Below, piece after piece: positions 51,693 to 63,695 of a DNA stretch of 64,000 nt (within the stretch, counting starts at the first letter, position 1; each line of letters opens with the position of its first letter). The translations under genes were made by a program, and so were the position numbers. Under the pieces are notes generated by a model. It ran no database searches. It was not told the DNA's origin and worked only from the letters and a program-made list of their open reading frames with translations. This stretch comes from Occallatibacter savannae (GTDB lineage: Bacteria; Acidobacteriota; Terriglobia; Terriglobales; Acidobacteriaceae), in NCBI RefSeq assembly GCF_003131205.1, contig NZ_QFFY01000001.1, positions 186,001 through 250,000 of the forward strand. The letters are read 5' to 3'.

Positions 51693-52303
51693 TCACTTGG
51701 CTTGAAGCCAGGTTGCGTGGTCGTGTTGTGTTTCGTATTTGTCGAGTTCGGCGGCGTGGCGGAGGGTGAGGCCGATGTCGTCGAGGCCTTCGAGGAGGCA
51801 GTACTTGCGGAAGGGGTCGACTTCGAAGCTGGCCTTGAATCCGCGGTCGTCGGTTACGGTCTGGTCTTGAAGGGAAACGGTGAGTTTGTAGCCGGGAATC
51901 GTCTCGGCGTTGCGGAGGAGCGTTTCTACTTCGCCTTCGCTAAGGCGCACGAGGACGATGCCGTTTTTGCCGGCGTTGGAGAAAAAGATGTCGGCGAAGG
52001 TCGGCGCGATGACGACGCGGAAGCCAAAGTCGCTGAGCGCCCACGCGGCGTGCTCGCGGCTGGAGCCGCAGCCGAAGTTTTTTCCGGCGACGAGGATCTT
52101 CGCGTCGTGGTAGCGCGGGTCGTTGAGGACGAACTCGGCGACGGGCTTGCCTTCGGGCGTTTGACGCCAGTCGAAGAAGAGGAAGTCGCCGTAGCCGGTG
52201 CGCTCGATGCGCTTGAGGAACTGCTTGGGGATGATCTGGTCGGTGTCGACGTTGGTGCGATCGAGAGGAGCGACGGTGGATGTCAGAGTCTTGAACGCTT
52301 CCA

Positions 52304-52304
<1 letters not shown>
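51693..52304 (-). CDS. leuD: 3-isopropylmalate dehydratase small subunit
   Basis: Swivel subunit of the isopropylmalate isomerase. The 203-residue product begins with the usual APLDRTNVDTDQIIPKQFL and contains KNFGCGSSREHAAWAL (near 74-89), typical of the bacterial LeuD of E. coli length. Its ATG overlaps the leuC stop by one base (TAATG), so translational coupling is likely. Confidence 0.97.
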
Positions 52305-53737
<1,433 letters not shown>

Positions 53738-53753
53738 CAGTACCTCTGCAGAG

Positions 53754-53881
53754 GCTGGTAGCCGGTAGCTAGCAGCCTGTAGCTAAGTTTTGGTTACGTC
53801 AGCATCAACGTATCTGATAAAAATCCATCACAGCTGATCCAACGCGAGCTACTGGCTACGAGCTCACGGCTACAAGCTGCT
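53754..53881. repeat. Facing pair of heptameric repeats between leuB and leuC
   Basis: Five GCYNGTA-type heptamers (53754-53788, for example GCTGGTA, GCCGGTA) face five AGCTNNN/GGCTACN heptamers (53847-53881). The blocks are partly complementary. The second block reaches into leuB and encodes its last residues (QLVAVSS). Confidence 0.75.
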
Positions 53882-54950
53882 TCACTGTTTCGCGCACCTT
53901 CGCGCCCATGTCCTTGGTCGACAGGACGGTGAAGGCCTGCGGGTTGGAACGGGCGAGGTCGGGTGTGCGGAAGCCCTGCTCGAGGACTTTGCGCACGGAT
54001 GCCTGGATTGCTTTCGCTTCCGTTTCAAGTTTCGCGGTAAGCCGCAAGATCATCGCGCCTGTCAGGATTGCTCCGAGCGGATTGGCGAGGCCCTTACCTG
54101 CAATGTCGGGCGCCGAGCCGTGGACGGGCTCATAGAGATCGACCTTGCCGCCAATGGTCGCGGAAGGCAGCATTCCCAAGGAACCGGTAATCACGCCCGA
54201 CTCGTCGGTGAGGATGTCGCCGAAGAGATTCTCGGTGACAACCACATCGAAATCGCGCGGGCGGTTCATGATGTGCATTGCCATGGCGTCGATGTATTGA
54301 TGTTCCAACTCCACGTCGGGAAACTCTTTGCCGACTTCGGTGACGACCGCGCGCCAGAGTTGCGAAACCTCCAGGACGTTTGCCTTGTCGACACTGGTGA
54401 GCTTCTTGCGGCGGTTGCGGGCGAGGTTAAAGGCGACGCGGGCTACACGGGCAACTTCATCGCGGGTGTAGATCATGGTGTTGTAGCCGACGCCCTTTTC
54501 CTTGTCGTACTCGCGAGGCTTGCCGAAGTAGGCGCCTCCAAGCAGTTCGCGGACAAACATGATGTCGGTGCCTTCGACGATCTCAGGCCGTAGCGGGCTA
54601 TTGGCCACGAGTTCCTTGAATGAGAAGCAGGGACGGAGATTGGCGAATCCGCCCAAAGCGGCACGCAGAGCCAGCAGGCCGGCTTCGGGACGCTTGTCGG
54701 GCGCGAGGGAATTGAATTCGTTGCCACCGACGGCGCCGAGGAGGACTGCGTCGCTGGCGAGGGCTGCGTCGAGGGTCTCTTTGGGGAGCGGAGTGCCGTC
54801 CTTCACAATGGCGACGCCGCCAATGCGTTTTTCTTCGATCTGAATGGTATGGCCACCGAGTTCGGCGACATCGCGCAAAACGGCGACCGCTTCGTTGGTG
54901 ACTTCGGGGCCGATGCCGTCGCCGGCGGTGACAAGTATCTTGAGGTTCAT
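53856..54950 (-). CDS. leuB: 3-isopropylmalate dehydrogenase
   Basis: NAD-dependent oxidative decarboxylation of 3-isopropylmalate. The 364-residue product has [38 protein letters not shown] (substrate Arg), and [17 protein letters not shown]. The NAD-binding segment is [21 protein letters not shown]. The C-terminal seven or so residues are encoded by a heptameric repeat. Second gene of the operon. Confidence 0.97.
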   Translation of the reverse strand: MNLKILVTAGDGIGPEVTNEAVAVLRDVAELGGHTIQIEEKRIGGVAIVKDGTPLPKETLDAALASDAVLLGAVGGNEFNSLAPDKRPEAGLLALRAALGGFANLRPCFSFKELVANSPLRPEIVEGTDIMFVRELLGGAYFGKPREYDKEKGVGYNTMIYTRDEVARVARVAFNLARNRRKKLTSVDKANVLEVSQLWRAVVTEVGKEFPDVELEHQYIDAMAMHIMNRPRDFDVVVTENLFGDILTDESGVITGSLGMLPSATIGGKVDLYEPVHGSAPDIAGKGLANPLGAILTGAMILRLTAKLETEAKAIQASVRKVLEQGFRTPDLARSNPQAFTVLSTKDMGAKVRETVKQLVAVSS

Positions 54951-54964
54951 TCCCGTCCTGTGAG

Positions 54965-54999
54965 AGTTGCCAGTTGTCAGTCTTCAGTTATCAGTAAAA
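54965..54999. repeat. Heptameric tandem repeat (AGTTNNC type) between leuA and leuB
   Basis: Five units, beginning AGTTGCC and AGTTGTC, occupy 35 of the 58 bases of the gap. Confidence 0.8.
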
Positions 55000-55008
55000 G
55001 CAAAAACT

Positions 55009-56214
<1,206 letters not shown>

Positions 56215-56273
56215 ATGTACGCCTGCCAGGGGAAGACGTTGCCAGCATTCCTAGTTTCGCCGATCGGGCAGGT

Positions 56274-56288
56274 ATAAGGCAAAGTTAT
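56274..56288. promoter_or_regulatory. LysR-type operator in the leuA-lysR divergent promoter
   Basis: ATAA-N7-TTAT is a perfect 15-base palindrome that also fits the LysR-box T-N11-A (T56275, A56287). A larger inverted repeat GGTATAAG...CTTATACC spans 56271-56322. It lies 59 bases from the leuA start and 130 from the lysR start. Confidence 0.65.
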
Positions 56289-56326
56289 TCTTTTTGGGGT
56301 TGCGATTAGAATTGCTTATACCGGAG

Positions 56327-56354
56327 TTGCCAGTTACCAGTCATTAGTTTCAGT
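56327..56354. repeat. Heptameric tandem repeat (AGTTNCC type) in the leuA-lysR region
   Basis: Four units starting AGTTGCC and AGTTACC. They lie in the upstream region of leuA, next to the operator. Confidence 0.65.
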
Positions 56355-56417
56355 GACGATAGATGACCCGGCGGCGTACAAGGCTGGCATCTGGACTCTG
56401 TAAACTGGGAGCTCGTT

Positions 56418-57341
56418 TTGGAACTTTCACAACTTGAGACGTTTCTGGCGGTTGCGGAGGAGCGGAGTTTCTCGAAGGCTGCGGTGCGGCTGCACCGGAC
56501 ACAGCCGGCGATCAGCCAGGTGATTCGGAAGCTGGAGGCCTCGATCGGGGAGCCGCTGTTCGACCGCGCGGCGCGGGACGGATCGCTCACGGCGTCGGGT
56601 GAGTTGCTGCGGGATTATGCGCAAAGGCTGCTGGCGCTGCGGCGGGAAGCCTCGAGCGCGCTGGATGAGCTGAAGAGCCTGGAACGGGGGCGGCTGCAAT
56701 TGGCGGCGAACGAGTACACCTGCATGTACCTGCTGGAGGCGGTGGATGAGTTCCGCCGCGAGTACCCGGAGATCGGCGTGTCCGTGCATCGCATGCTGGC
56801 GAGCCGGATCGCGGAGGAGCTGAGTCTCAGGACATTTGAGATTGGGGTTACTTCGTTCCGGCTTGATCCGGAGCGGTTCAAGACGATTGCTGTTTATAAC
56901 GACAGCCTGGCGTTCATTGTCAGTCCCGAGCACCGGCTGGCGCGGGCGGCGCGCGTCTCCATCTCAGATCTGGGGAAGGAGAATTTCATCGCGCACAACG
57001 TCGCTTCGCCGCTGCGCAGGAAGGTGATTGAGGCGTTCCAGCGGCACCGGACGCCGTTGAATATGGGCATCGATCTGCCGACGATCGAGGCGATCAAGCG
57101 GTTTGTGGCGATGGGGAATGGAGTGGCGCTGGTTCCCCACCTGACCATTGCGCACGAACTGGAGGCGGGGGAACTGGTGCGCGTTACCGTCGATGAACTG
57201 GAGTTCAAGCGGGTGCTGCGGCTGGTGCACAGGAGACAGTCGACGCTCTCGTATGCGGCGCGTGCGTTCCTGAAGACGGTTCGGTCAATGGCGGAGAGGC
57301 AGGGGCCGCCGTACTTCTATCACGTGGAGCGCGCGGGGTAA
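56418..57341 (+). CDS. LysR-family transcriptional regulator
   Basis: A 307-residue LTTR. The N-terminal winged helix is typical (LETFLAVAEERSFSKAAVRL, then HRTQPAISQVIRKLEASIG, about 6-45). The effector domain follows (about 90-295). Translation probably starts at TTG 56418 behind GGGAG. It is divergent from leuA and shares a promoter region holding a T-N11-A palindrome, so it very likely controls the leu-ilv operon. The co-inducer is unknown. Intermediates such as isopropylmalate are plausible by analogy. Confidence 0.93.
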   Translation: MELSQLETFLAVAEERSFSKAAVRLHRTQPAISQVIRKLEASIGEPLFDRAARDGSLTASGELLRDYAQRLLALRREASSALDELKSLERGRLQLAANEYTCMYLLEAVDEFRREYPEIGVSVHRMLASRIAEELSLRTFEIGVTSFRLDPERFKTIAVYNDSLAFIVSPEHRLARAARVSISDLGKENFIAHNVASPLRRKVIEAFQRHRTPLNMGIDLPTIEAIKRFVAMGNGVALVPHLTIAHELEAGELVRVTVDELEFKRVLRLVHRRQSTLSYAARAFLKTVRSMAERQGPPYFYHVERAG

Positions 57342-57546
57342 GGGCAGGCCAATGCGCGATTGGCGGGTGCCGATTTCGGGGCTGTTGCGTCTATTGATTC
57401 AGATCATTCAGCGACACCCCTGATCGAGGCTAAGCCGTTCTGGCCATTTACAATGCATAGAGCGGTGCGTGGGGGAGACCGAAGCACCGGAATCAACAAC
57501 CTGGTTGCCAGCCGGACGGTTGAGCAGTCAAGAGGTTCAAGACCGA

Positions 57547-58170
57547 ATGAAGAAGATCGCCCTTATTGCCTTTCTGCTGGCAGTGTGTGTAGCAGCGGGC
57601 CGCGCTCAGGAGAGCCGGCAGGACATCAGCCTGAGTGGGACAGCCATCGTTGAGCCGTTTGTTGCTTCATCGACAGACGTGCAGGTGCATTCGAATACAG
57701 CAATCGGGGGCCTGTTGAGCTATCGGTTTATGCTGACGCCGAACAGCGCGCTTGAAGCGAACTACGGCATCACGTATCAGAACACGATGCGGTTTATCTC
57801 CGGAAATACAAATACCGTGAAGGTGCTGGTAAGAACGCAGGAGATTTCGGGCGCTTACGTTCGCAGTTTCACGTTCAGGAAGTTCAATCCCTTCGTCGAG
57901 GCCGGACCGGGCGCGCTGATTTTCCTTCCCATTCGCAACTCGGGGACCACGTCGCTGGACGTGAAGCAGCAGACATCGATTGGCGGACTGTACGGGGCTG
58001 GCGTGGCCTATGAGCTGAGCCCGAGCTTCGACATCCGCGCGGAGTTCCGCGGGTTTGTGACAAAGGTTCCGAACTTCGGCCAGGGATCGAGCACGAACCA
58101 GATCAACCTGTCGACGAACAAGTGGTACAACATCTACTACCCGGCGATCGGCGTGGCGTACCACTTCTAG
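57547..58170 (+). CDS. Outer membrane beta-barrel protein (OmpA/OprF-like barrel fold)
   Basis: A 207-residue protein. ATG 57547 gives a signal peptide (KKIALIAFLLAVCVAAGRAQ). The mature part alternates aromatic and polar residues and ends in the aromatic-terminal strand IGVAYHF, typical for BamA-recognised barrels. YVRSFTFRKFNPFVEAGPGAL and the later GVAYELSPSFDIRAEFRGFV look like consecutive strands of an eight-stranded barrel. Its cargo or role is unknown. It is followed by an intrinsic terminator. Confidence 0.8.
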   Translation: MKKIALIAFLLAVCVAAGRAQESRQDISLSGTAIVEPFVASSTDVQVHSNTAIGGLLSYRFMLTPNSALEANYGITYQNTMRFISGNTNTVKVLVRTQEISGAYVRSFTFRKFNPFVEAGPGALIFLPIRNSGTTSLDVKQQTSIGGLYGAGVAYELSPSFDIRAEFRGFVTKVPNFGQGSSTNQINLSTNKWYNIYYPAIGVAYHF

Positions 58171-58217
58171 AAGCACCGGACGAGCGAACGAGCGGTCAAG
58201 GGTACGAGAAAGACGGA

Positions 58218-58250
58218 GGGGATGGCCGATGGCCATCCCCGATTTGTTTA
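58218..58250. terminator. Intrinsic terminator between the barrel gene and pheA
   Basis: GGGGATGGCC (58218-58227) and GGCCATCCCC (58231-58240) form a perfect 10-bp stem with a 3-base loop, then GATTTGTTTA. It serves two convergent genes. Confidence 0.85.
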
Positions 58251-58270
58251 GGTGGGTCGCGGCTTTACGA

Positions 58271-59104
58271 TCAGTCGATGGTGACGGGCTTGGTGGCTTC
58301 GCGGTAGATGCCGAGTTCTTTGACCATGGCGCAGTGGGGCTGGAGCGCCTGGATTGCCCTGGCGCCTTCGTCGATGGAGTGCAGCTGGCAATCGACGTAG
58401 AAAACGTACTCCCATGGCTTACCGTGGACGGGGCGTGATTCGATCTTGGTGAGGTTGGTGCGCATCGCGGAGAGTTCGTTCAACGCGGCGACCAGAGAAC
58501 CGGGACGGTTTTCGACGGAAAAGGCGATGCTGATCTTGTTGGCGTCGGTATCGTAGACCGCGTCTGGGGTGCGGCGGACGAGGAAAAATCGCGTGTAGTT
58601 TTCGGGGTTGTCTTCGATGTTGGCGCGGAGGATTTCAGCGCCGTAGTAGTGAGCGGCGGCTTCACTGGCAATGGCTCCGGCGTGCTTGTCGCGGAGTTCG
58701 ACGAGCTGCTTTACACTGCCGGCGGTGTCGTAGAAGGCGTAGGACTCCATCTTGGGGTGTTCGGCGAGGAAGCGGCGGCACTGCGCGAGGGCAACGGGGT
58801 GCGAGAAGACGCGATCGATATCGCCGATCGCCGCGCCGGAGATGGCGATGAGGTTGTGGCGGATGCGGAGGAGAGACTCGCGGACGACTTTGACGTCGTG
58901 CTGAAGCAGCAGGTCAAAGTGCTCGAGCACGGAGCCGGCCAGGCTGTTTTCGATGGGGATAACGGCGGCGTCGACCGACTCTTCGACGAGCTCCTTGAAG
59001 ACGTCGGCTGAGAGAGCACAGGGGACGATGACGGCGTCGGAGGCAAGGTTGAGCGCGGCTTCGTGGCTGAACGAACCGGGCTCTCCTTGGATGGCGATTC
59101 TCAT
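58271..59104 (-). CDS. pheA: Prephenate dehydratase
   Basis: Converts prephenate to phenylpyruvate in phenylalanine synthesis. The 277-residue monofunctional enzyme has the PDT domain (RIAIQGEPGSFSHEAAL, AVIPIENSLAGSV, and the catalytic NYTRFFLV near 167-174). A C-terminal ACT domain follows (FSVENRPGSLVAALNELS, then the ESRP phenylalanine-binding motif). There is no chorismate mutase domain. Feedback inhibition by phenylalanine is expected from the ACT domain. Confidence 0.96.
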   Translation of the reverse strand: MRIAIQGEPGSFSHEAALNLASDAVIVPCALSADVFKELVEESVDAAVIPIENSLAGSVLEHFDLLLQHDVKVVRESLLRIRHNLIAISGAAIGDIDRVFSHPVALAQCRRFLAEHPKMESYAFYDTAGSVKQLVELRDKHAGAIASEAAAHYYGAEILRANIEDNPENYTRFFLVRRTPDAVYDTDANKISIAFSVENRPGSLVAALNELSAMRTNLTKIESRPVHGKPWEYVFYVDCQLHSIDEGARAIQALQPHCAMVKELGIYREATKPVTID

Positions 59105-59143
59105 TGCATAGCTTTCTCCGCGCTTGGCGGGTGAAGGGAATGA

Positions 59144-60007
59144 CTATCTTCTGAGCCAGATATCGGTTGCGACGAAGACCAGAAACACAGTGGCGATGAC
59201 GCCGTTCATGGTGAAGAAGGCGGCGTTGAGGCGGCGCATGTCCTGGGGCGAGACGATGGCGTGTTCGTACGCCAGGAGCGCTGCAGCAGCGGCAATGCCG
59301 ATCCAGCCGGCTACGCCGAAGTGGAAGATGTAACCGAATATTACGAGCAAACCGAGCATGGCGAGATGCATGATGCGCGCGACGCGGAAGGCGGCAGGCA
59401 CGCCGAGGGACTGGGGGATGCTGTAGAGACCGGCGCTGCGGTCATGCTCGAAGTCCTGGCAGGCATAGAGCACGTCGAAGCCGCCGACCCAGAGCATGAC
59501 AGCGGCGGTGAGGACGAGAATGCGCGGATCGAGGCTGCCGCGAACGGCGATCCAGGCGGCCGATGGGGCAAGACCGAGAGCCAGGCCGAGCACGAGGTGC
59601 GACCAGCGCGTGAGGCGCTTCATGTAGCTGTAGCTGAGGAGAACGATGAGGACGAGGGGCGAGAGGTAAAGTGTGAGGCGGTTGAGTTCGGCTGCAGCGA
59701 TGACGAATCCGACGCCCATCAGGACGGTGAAACCGAGGACGAATTGGCGGGAGAGCAGACCGGCGGGAATGGCGCGATTGCTGGTGCGCGGGTTGGCTGC
59801 GTCGAGATCGGCGTCGGCCCAGCGGTTGAAGGCCATAGCGCAGGAGCGAGCGGTAACCATGGCGACGAGGATCCAGCCCAGTGTGCGCCAGCCGGGGGTA
59901 CCGTGGCTGGCAAGCAGCACGGCCGTTAGCGCGAACGGCAGCGCGAAGATCGAGTGTTCCCACTTGATCATCTCGAGTGTTGTGCGTGTTTTGGCGAAGA
60001 GGCCCAT
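59144..60007 (-). CDS. UbiA-family aromatic prenyltransferase (UbiA/MqnP-like)
   Basis: An integral-membrane prenyltransferase of about 287 residues. The two polyprenyl-diphosphate-binding Asp motifs are NRWADADLDAANPRT (near 62-76) and YACQDFEHDRSAG (near 182-194). Eight to nine transmembrane helices are visible. Such proteins prenylate a quinone precursor in ubiquinone or menaquinone synthesis. In a menaquinone-using acidobacterium MqnP (futalosine pathway) is more likely than UbiA. An in-frame ATG at 60019 is an alternative start. Confidence 0.88.
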   Translation of the reverse strand: MGLFAKTRTTLEMIKWEHSIFALPFALTAVLLASHGTPGWRTLGWILVAMVTARSCAMAFNRWADADLDAANPRTSNRAIPAGLLSRQFVLGFTVLMGVGFVIAAAELNRLTLYLSPLVLIVLLSYSYMKRLTRWSHLVLGLALGLAPSAAWIAVRGSLDPRILVLTAAVMLWVGGFDVLYACQDFEHDRSAGLYSIPQSLGVPAAFRVARIMHLAMLGLLVIFGYIFHFGVAGWIGIAAAAALLAYEHAIVSPQDMRRLNAAFFTMNGVIATVFLVFVATDIWLRR

Positions 60008-60080
60008 CGCGAGTTTCAAAAACCAGTGTAAAGGACCAGTGGTAAGTGGAAACGCGATGGGCTGGAAGCTGGGGCGGGTT

Positions 60081-60425
60081 CTAGGCTTCTGCTGCTTCGA
60101 TGGTCGAAGCGAGCGGCAGAACGGTGTCGACCTTGGTGACTTTGAACAGATCCATGACGCGGCTGTTGGCCCCGGAGACGACGAGCTTTGTGCCGTTCGT
60201 GGTGCAGCGGACGTAGTGATTCATGACGAGGCCCATGCCTGCGGAGTCCATGTAGGGCACTTCAGTGAGATCGATGACGGTCAGGGCAGGAAGCTCTGCC
60301 TTGCGCAGTTCGCTCTGGAGTTCGAAGAGGTTCCGCAGGGTCAGCGGACCGGCGAGTCGGAAGATGCGGGTACCCGGGTTTTTGCCGTCAGCACGATCGA
60401 TCGTCAGGGGGCCATCGTTCAACAT
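60081..60425 (-). CDS. STAS-domain protein (anti-anti-sigma factor-like)
   Basis: A 114-residue STAS-domain protein. The phosphorylatable serine lies in YMDSAGMGL (near 58-66), which follows the strand VIDLTEVP, as in SpoIIAA/RsbV-type antagonists. It would normally release a sigma factor from an anti-sigma kinase, but no such kinase or sigma gene is adjacent. Single STAS proteins also regulate other outputs. Confidence 0.85.
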   Translation of the reverse strand: MLNDGPLTIDRADGKNPGTRIFRLAGPLTLRNLFELQSELRKAELPALTVIDLTEVPYMDSAGMGLVMNHYVRCTTNGTKLVVSGANSRVMDLFKVTKVDTVLPLASTIEAAEA

Positions 60426-60616
60426 AGCGACTCAAGTGTATGGAATCAGGGGCTCTGGATGATTACAGTACTGTAAATGTCGCATGAGGGCGAGGTGGGA
60501 GTCCACTGAAAACAGGAGGAGGGAGCAGAGATCAGACAGCAGGGCAGAGGGTGAAGATCGAGAGGCAGACGATTAGGGAGGAAGGTCAGGAGGGGAGGGC
60601 GCAGCAGCCGTGGGTG

Positions 60617-60642
60617 AGACGACGCTCTCCCACGGCTGGCGG
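60617..60642. terminator. Hairpin downstream of the BON lipoprotein gene
   Basis: AGCCGTGGG and CCCACGGCT pair perfectly. GAG/CTC extends the stem after one mismatch. There is no U-run on either strand, so termination is uncertain. Confidence 0.4.
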
Positions 60643-60650
60643 TCTGTTGG

Positions 60651-61457
60651 CTATTTGCTGTCGGATTCGCTTTGCTGGCCGGCGACCTGAAGGTAGTTCT
60701 TGACGCTGAAGACTCCGGGCACGCTGTTGGCGCGGAGATATGCAGCATCCTTGTCGGCCTTGGAGTCGACAACGCCGTAGAGTTCCACGTGCCCGTTCTG
60801 GACCGAGATTCGAATCGGCTTCGCGGGATCGATGGCGTACTTGTTGAGCGACGGATACCCATAGACTGCGCGTGCGATTGCGAGGCGAGTCTGGTCGTCC
60901 ATGATCGAGGTTGGATCAACTTCGATGTCGTCCACGACGTCCTTGACTCCGGGGTATGTGGAAACCAGAGCGACGGCCGAGTCCTTATCCACGTCGGTGC
61001 GAGCGTGGCCGCCGAGGGTTACAACTCCATTCTCAACACTCATGGTGATGGAGTTGAAGGCGTTTCCGTAGCCGACGCGGTCGTAGGTGAGCTTTTCTCC
61101 GAGCTTCTTCTTCAGTTCCTCGTCTGAAACGGGCTCTCCTTTTCCAGTTACCTCGATCTCATTGCGAACAGCGTTGACACCTTTCGCCTTGCGAACGCGA
61201 TTCGCGGCGTCCTTCTTGTATTCGTAGAGACTCACGGTTCCAGAAAGGGTCGCAATGCCGTTGTTGTCGACTGACACTTTTACGTCTTTGAACTGCGACT
61301 TGTTGAGCTTGTTCTGCGCGGCGCTGTTGCCGTCCTGCTGGTCGATGAAGGCCGGAGTGGAACCGGCAGCAAAGGCTGGAACGGTGAGAGCAGAACAGCC
61401 CGCCAGAAGGGCTGCAGCCATAAGAACGCCTGGGGAGAGAATCCTTTTTCTTGCCAT
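60651..61457 (-). CDS. BON-domain lipoprotein
   Basis: A 268-residue envelope protein with a lipobox LLAGC (about 17-21) and three BON domains (about 45-105, 112-180, 190-262). Each contains the typical V-x-N-G-V/H-V-x-L-x-G strand pair, for example VENGVVTLGGHA and VQNGHVELYGVV. BON proteins (OsmY-like) bind phospholipid or outer-membrane surfaces and are often stress-induced. No partner gene is adjacent. Confidence 0.88.
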   Translation of the reverse strand: MARKRILSPGVLMAAALLAGCSALTVPAFAAGSTPAFIDQQDGNSAAQNKLNKSQFKDVKVSVDNNGIATLSGTVSLYEYKKDAANRVRKAKGVNAVRNEIEVTGKGEPVSDEELKKKLGEKLTYDRVGYGNAFNSITMSVENGVVTLGGHARTDVDKDSAVALVSTYPGVKDVVDDIEVDPTSIMDDQTRLAIARAVYGYPSLNKYAIDPAKPIRISVQNGHVELYGVVDSKADKDAAYLRANSVPGVFSVKNYLQVAGQQSESDSK

Positions 61458-61789
61458 ATCTAATTTCCTTTCCTGTTACGAAATATCCGAACGAGCGATT
61501 CACCTCACGTCTGGGATGCGGTAGCTTCCTGTGTAGCCGTCAACGGTGATGATCGAACCCGGCCCGGGATGCCACTCAGCAACATAGACACAGATTCGCG
61601 AAAAACGTTATGGGGTTGTCAGCGCGGAAGAGTCGACATGCATTCGGCCGGTGCTGGGCGAGGGTCACAATCGAAGACACACGTTGAGGAAGGCAGGCCG
61701 GAACGCGAAGCTAAGAAGCAACTTGGAGTTGCCGGTCAGAATGTAAACGTACAACTGCCATTTCCACCACAGCATCAGAAAGTCAGGGT
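61458..61789. other. Divergent intergenic region, BON gene to sensor kinase
   Basis: About 330 bases holding the promoters of two divergent genes by inference. The sequence shows no palindromic element, no convincing -35/-10 pair and no small gene. Confidence 0.4.
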
Positions 61790-63682
61790 TTGGTGCACCG
61801 GGTGAAAGATGCCGCTGGGGCCGAGCGTGGAGGCATCGTGTACTTATATGGCCAACGTTCTCGGCAACATACGTCGCAGCCTTACCACTCTGATGCCTTG
61901 GGGCCCGCCGTGTCGGCGCATGCAGTGCAGTTTTATGAGGACGAGTCGGTCTTCATCGAGAGTCTCAGCGAGTTTGCAGGAGCCGCGCTGGGCTCGGGTG
62001 GCGCTTGCGTGGTTATCGCGACACAGGATCACCACCGCAGGCTGGTCGAGAAACTTACTTCCAACAACATCGATGTGACGCGCACGGTTGCCGAGGGCAG
62101 GTACATACCTGTGGATGCCCGGCGTGCACTGGAACGATTGCTGGTGCAGGGGCGACCGGATCCGCAGCGGTTCTGGGAGGAGATGGCACCGGTGATCGAG
62201 CGCGCCAGGGCGGCTTTGCGGCCGGGCGTGAAAGCGATCTCCGTTTTCGGAGAGATGGTCGCGATGCTCTGGGCTGAGGGCAACCAGCAGGGCGCGATCG
62301 AACTTGAGCACCTGTGGAACGAACTGGTGGAGCGCTACAAGCTGCACTTCCGCTGCGCTTATCCAATTGGGAGTTTCGCCAAGGAGAGCTATTCGGGTGG
62401 GTTCGACGCGATCTGTTCGCAGCACTCCGCCGTGATTCCGTCGGAGAGCTACTCCGACCTGGCGAGTGGTGAAGAGCGCGACAGGATGGTCAGCACTCTG
62501 CAGCAGAAGGCGTCCGCGGTGGATGCCGTTGTTGAGGAGCGGGAGAAAGAGGTCGCGCACCGCAAGGTGGTGGAGGAGAAGCTGCGGCGCACCGAAGAAT
62601 TCACGCGCAACATCATCGAGAGCAGCGCCGATTGCGTGAAGGTGCTCGACCTGGACGGGCGGATCCAGTACATGAGCCCCGCCGGACAGCGCTCGATGGA
62701 GATCACGGACGCGAGTCAGTATCTGAACAAACTTTGGGTCGAACTGTGGAGAGAGGAAGACAGGAGCCGCGCCAAGGAAGCACTGTCGGCGGCCCGCGAA
62801 GGTAACGTCGGGAGCTTTCAGGGCGACTCGATCACGATAGGCGGACTGAGAAAGAGCTGGGATGTTCGCATCACTCCGGCGCTGGACCGGCAGGGCGCGA
62901 TCGAGCGGCTGGTCGCAGTGTCGAGGGACATCACGGAGTTGAAGAGCGCGCAGCAGCTGGCGATTCAGTCAGAGAAGCTGGCTGCGACCGGACGGCTCGC
63001 GGCGACGATTGCGCACGAGATCAATAATCCTCTTGAAGCGGTGACGAACTTCATTTACCTCGCCATGACGGCGCAGGGCCTGCCTGAGGAGGTGTGCAGG
63101 CACCTCTCGATTGCGGATCGCGAACTTGCGCGTGTGTCGCAGATTGCGCAGCAGACGCTCGGGTTCTATCGCGGGGCTTCGAAGGACCGTTGGATCAACT
63201 TGGCGGATCTGATTCGCGATGTGCTGGTGGTCTACGAGCGGAAGCTCGCCTACAAACGCATCGAAACAACAGTATCTGTTTCACCAGACTTGAAGCTCTA
63301 TGGGCGACAGGGAGAGTTGAGGCAGGCAGTGTCGAATCTGCTTACCAACGCGATTGACGCCTCGAAGGCGGGCGGGAAGATCTGGATCCGGGCACGGGTC
63401 TCGCACGGCTGGAACGGCGAGCGCGAGGCGGGCGTACGCATCACGCTGGCTGATAACGGGAGCGGAATGCCGCGCGAGGTGCAGAAGAAGATTTTCATTC
63501 CGTTCTTCACGACCAAAGCGGAGATTGGAACGGGGATCGGGCTCTGGGCCACCAAGGCGCTCATCGAGCAGCAGGGCGGAGCATTGCGCTTTCGCAGCCG
63601 GCAGGGCGAGAAGTCGGGAACGACAATGAGTATTTTTCTGCCGAATGCGCATACGGGCAAGGCATCGGGCAACGGCGATTGA
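61790..63682 (+). CDS. MEDS-PAS hybrid sensor histidine kinase
   Basis: A soluble sensor kinase of up to 630 residues. A MEDS (DcmR-type) sensory domain comes first (about 35-200, AHAVQFYEDESVFIESLSEF). Then come a coiled coil (about 230-275), a PAS domain (about 275-385, IIESSADCVKVLDLDGRIQ), and a HisKA-type dimerisation helix with the phosphate-accepting H in ATIAHEINNPLEAV. The ATPase domain follows with N-box SNLLTNAIDA, G1 DNGSGMP, F-box FIPFFTTK and G2 GTGIGLWATK. No transmembrane segment is seen. The start is ambiguous (TTG 61790, GTG 61793, GTG 61802). No response regulator is adjacent, so it is an orphan kinase. Confidence 0.9.
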   Translation: MVHRVKDAAGAERGGIVYLYGQRSRQHTSQPYHSDALGPAVSAHAVQFYEDESVFIESLSEFAGAALGSGGACVVIATQDHHRRLVEKLTSNNIDVTRTVAEGRYIPVDARRALERLLVQGRPDPQRFWEEMAPVIERARAALRPGVKAISVFGEMVAMLWAEGNQQGAIELEHLWNELVERYKLHFRCAYPIGSFAKESYSGGFDAICSQHSAVIPSESYSDLASGEERDRMVSTLQQKASAVDAVVEEREKEVAHRKVVEEKLRRTEEFTRNIIESSADCVKVLDLDGRIQYMSPAGQRSMEITDASQYLNKLWVELWREEDRSRAKEALSAAREGNVGSFQGDSITIGGLRKSWDVRITPALDRQGAIERLVAVSRDITELKSAQQLAIQSEKLAATGRLAATIAHEINNPLEAVTNFIYLAMTAQGLPEEVCRHLSIADRELARVSQIAQQTLGFYRGASKDRWINLADLIRDVLVVYERKLAYKRIETTVSVSPDLKLYGRQGELRQAVSNLLTNAIDASKAGGKIWIRARVSHGWNGEREAGVRITLADNGSGMPREVQKKIFIPFFTTKAEIGTGIGLWATKALIEQQGGALRFRSRQGEKSGTTMSIFLPNAHTGKASGNGD

Positions 63683-63695
63683 GTGCCGGACAGAG

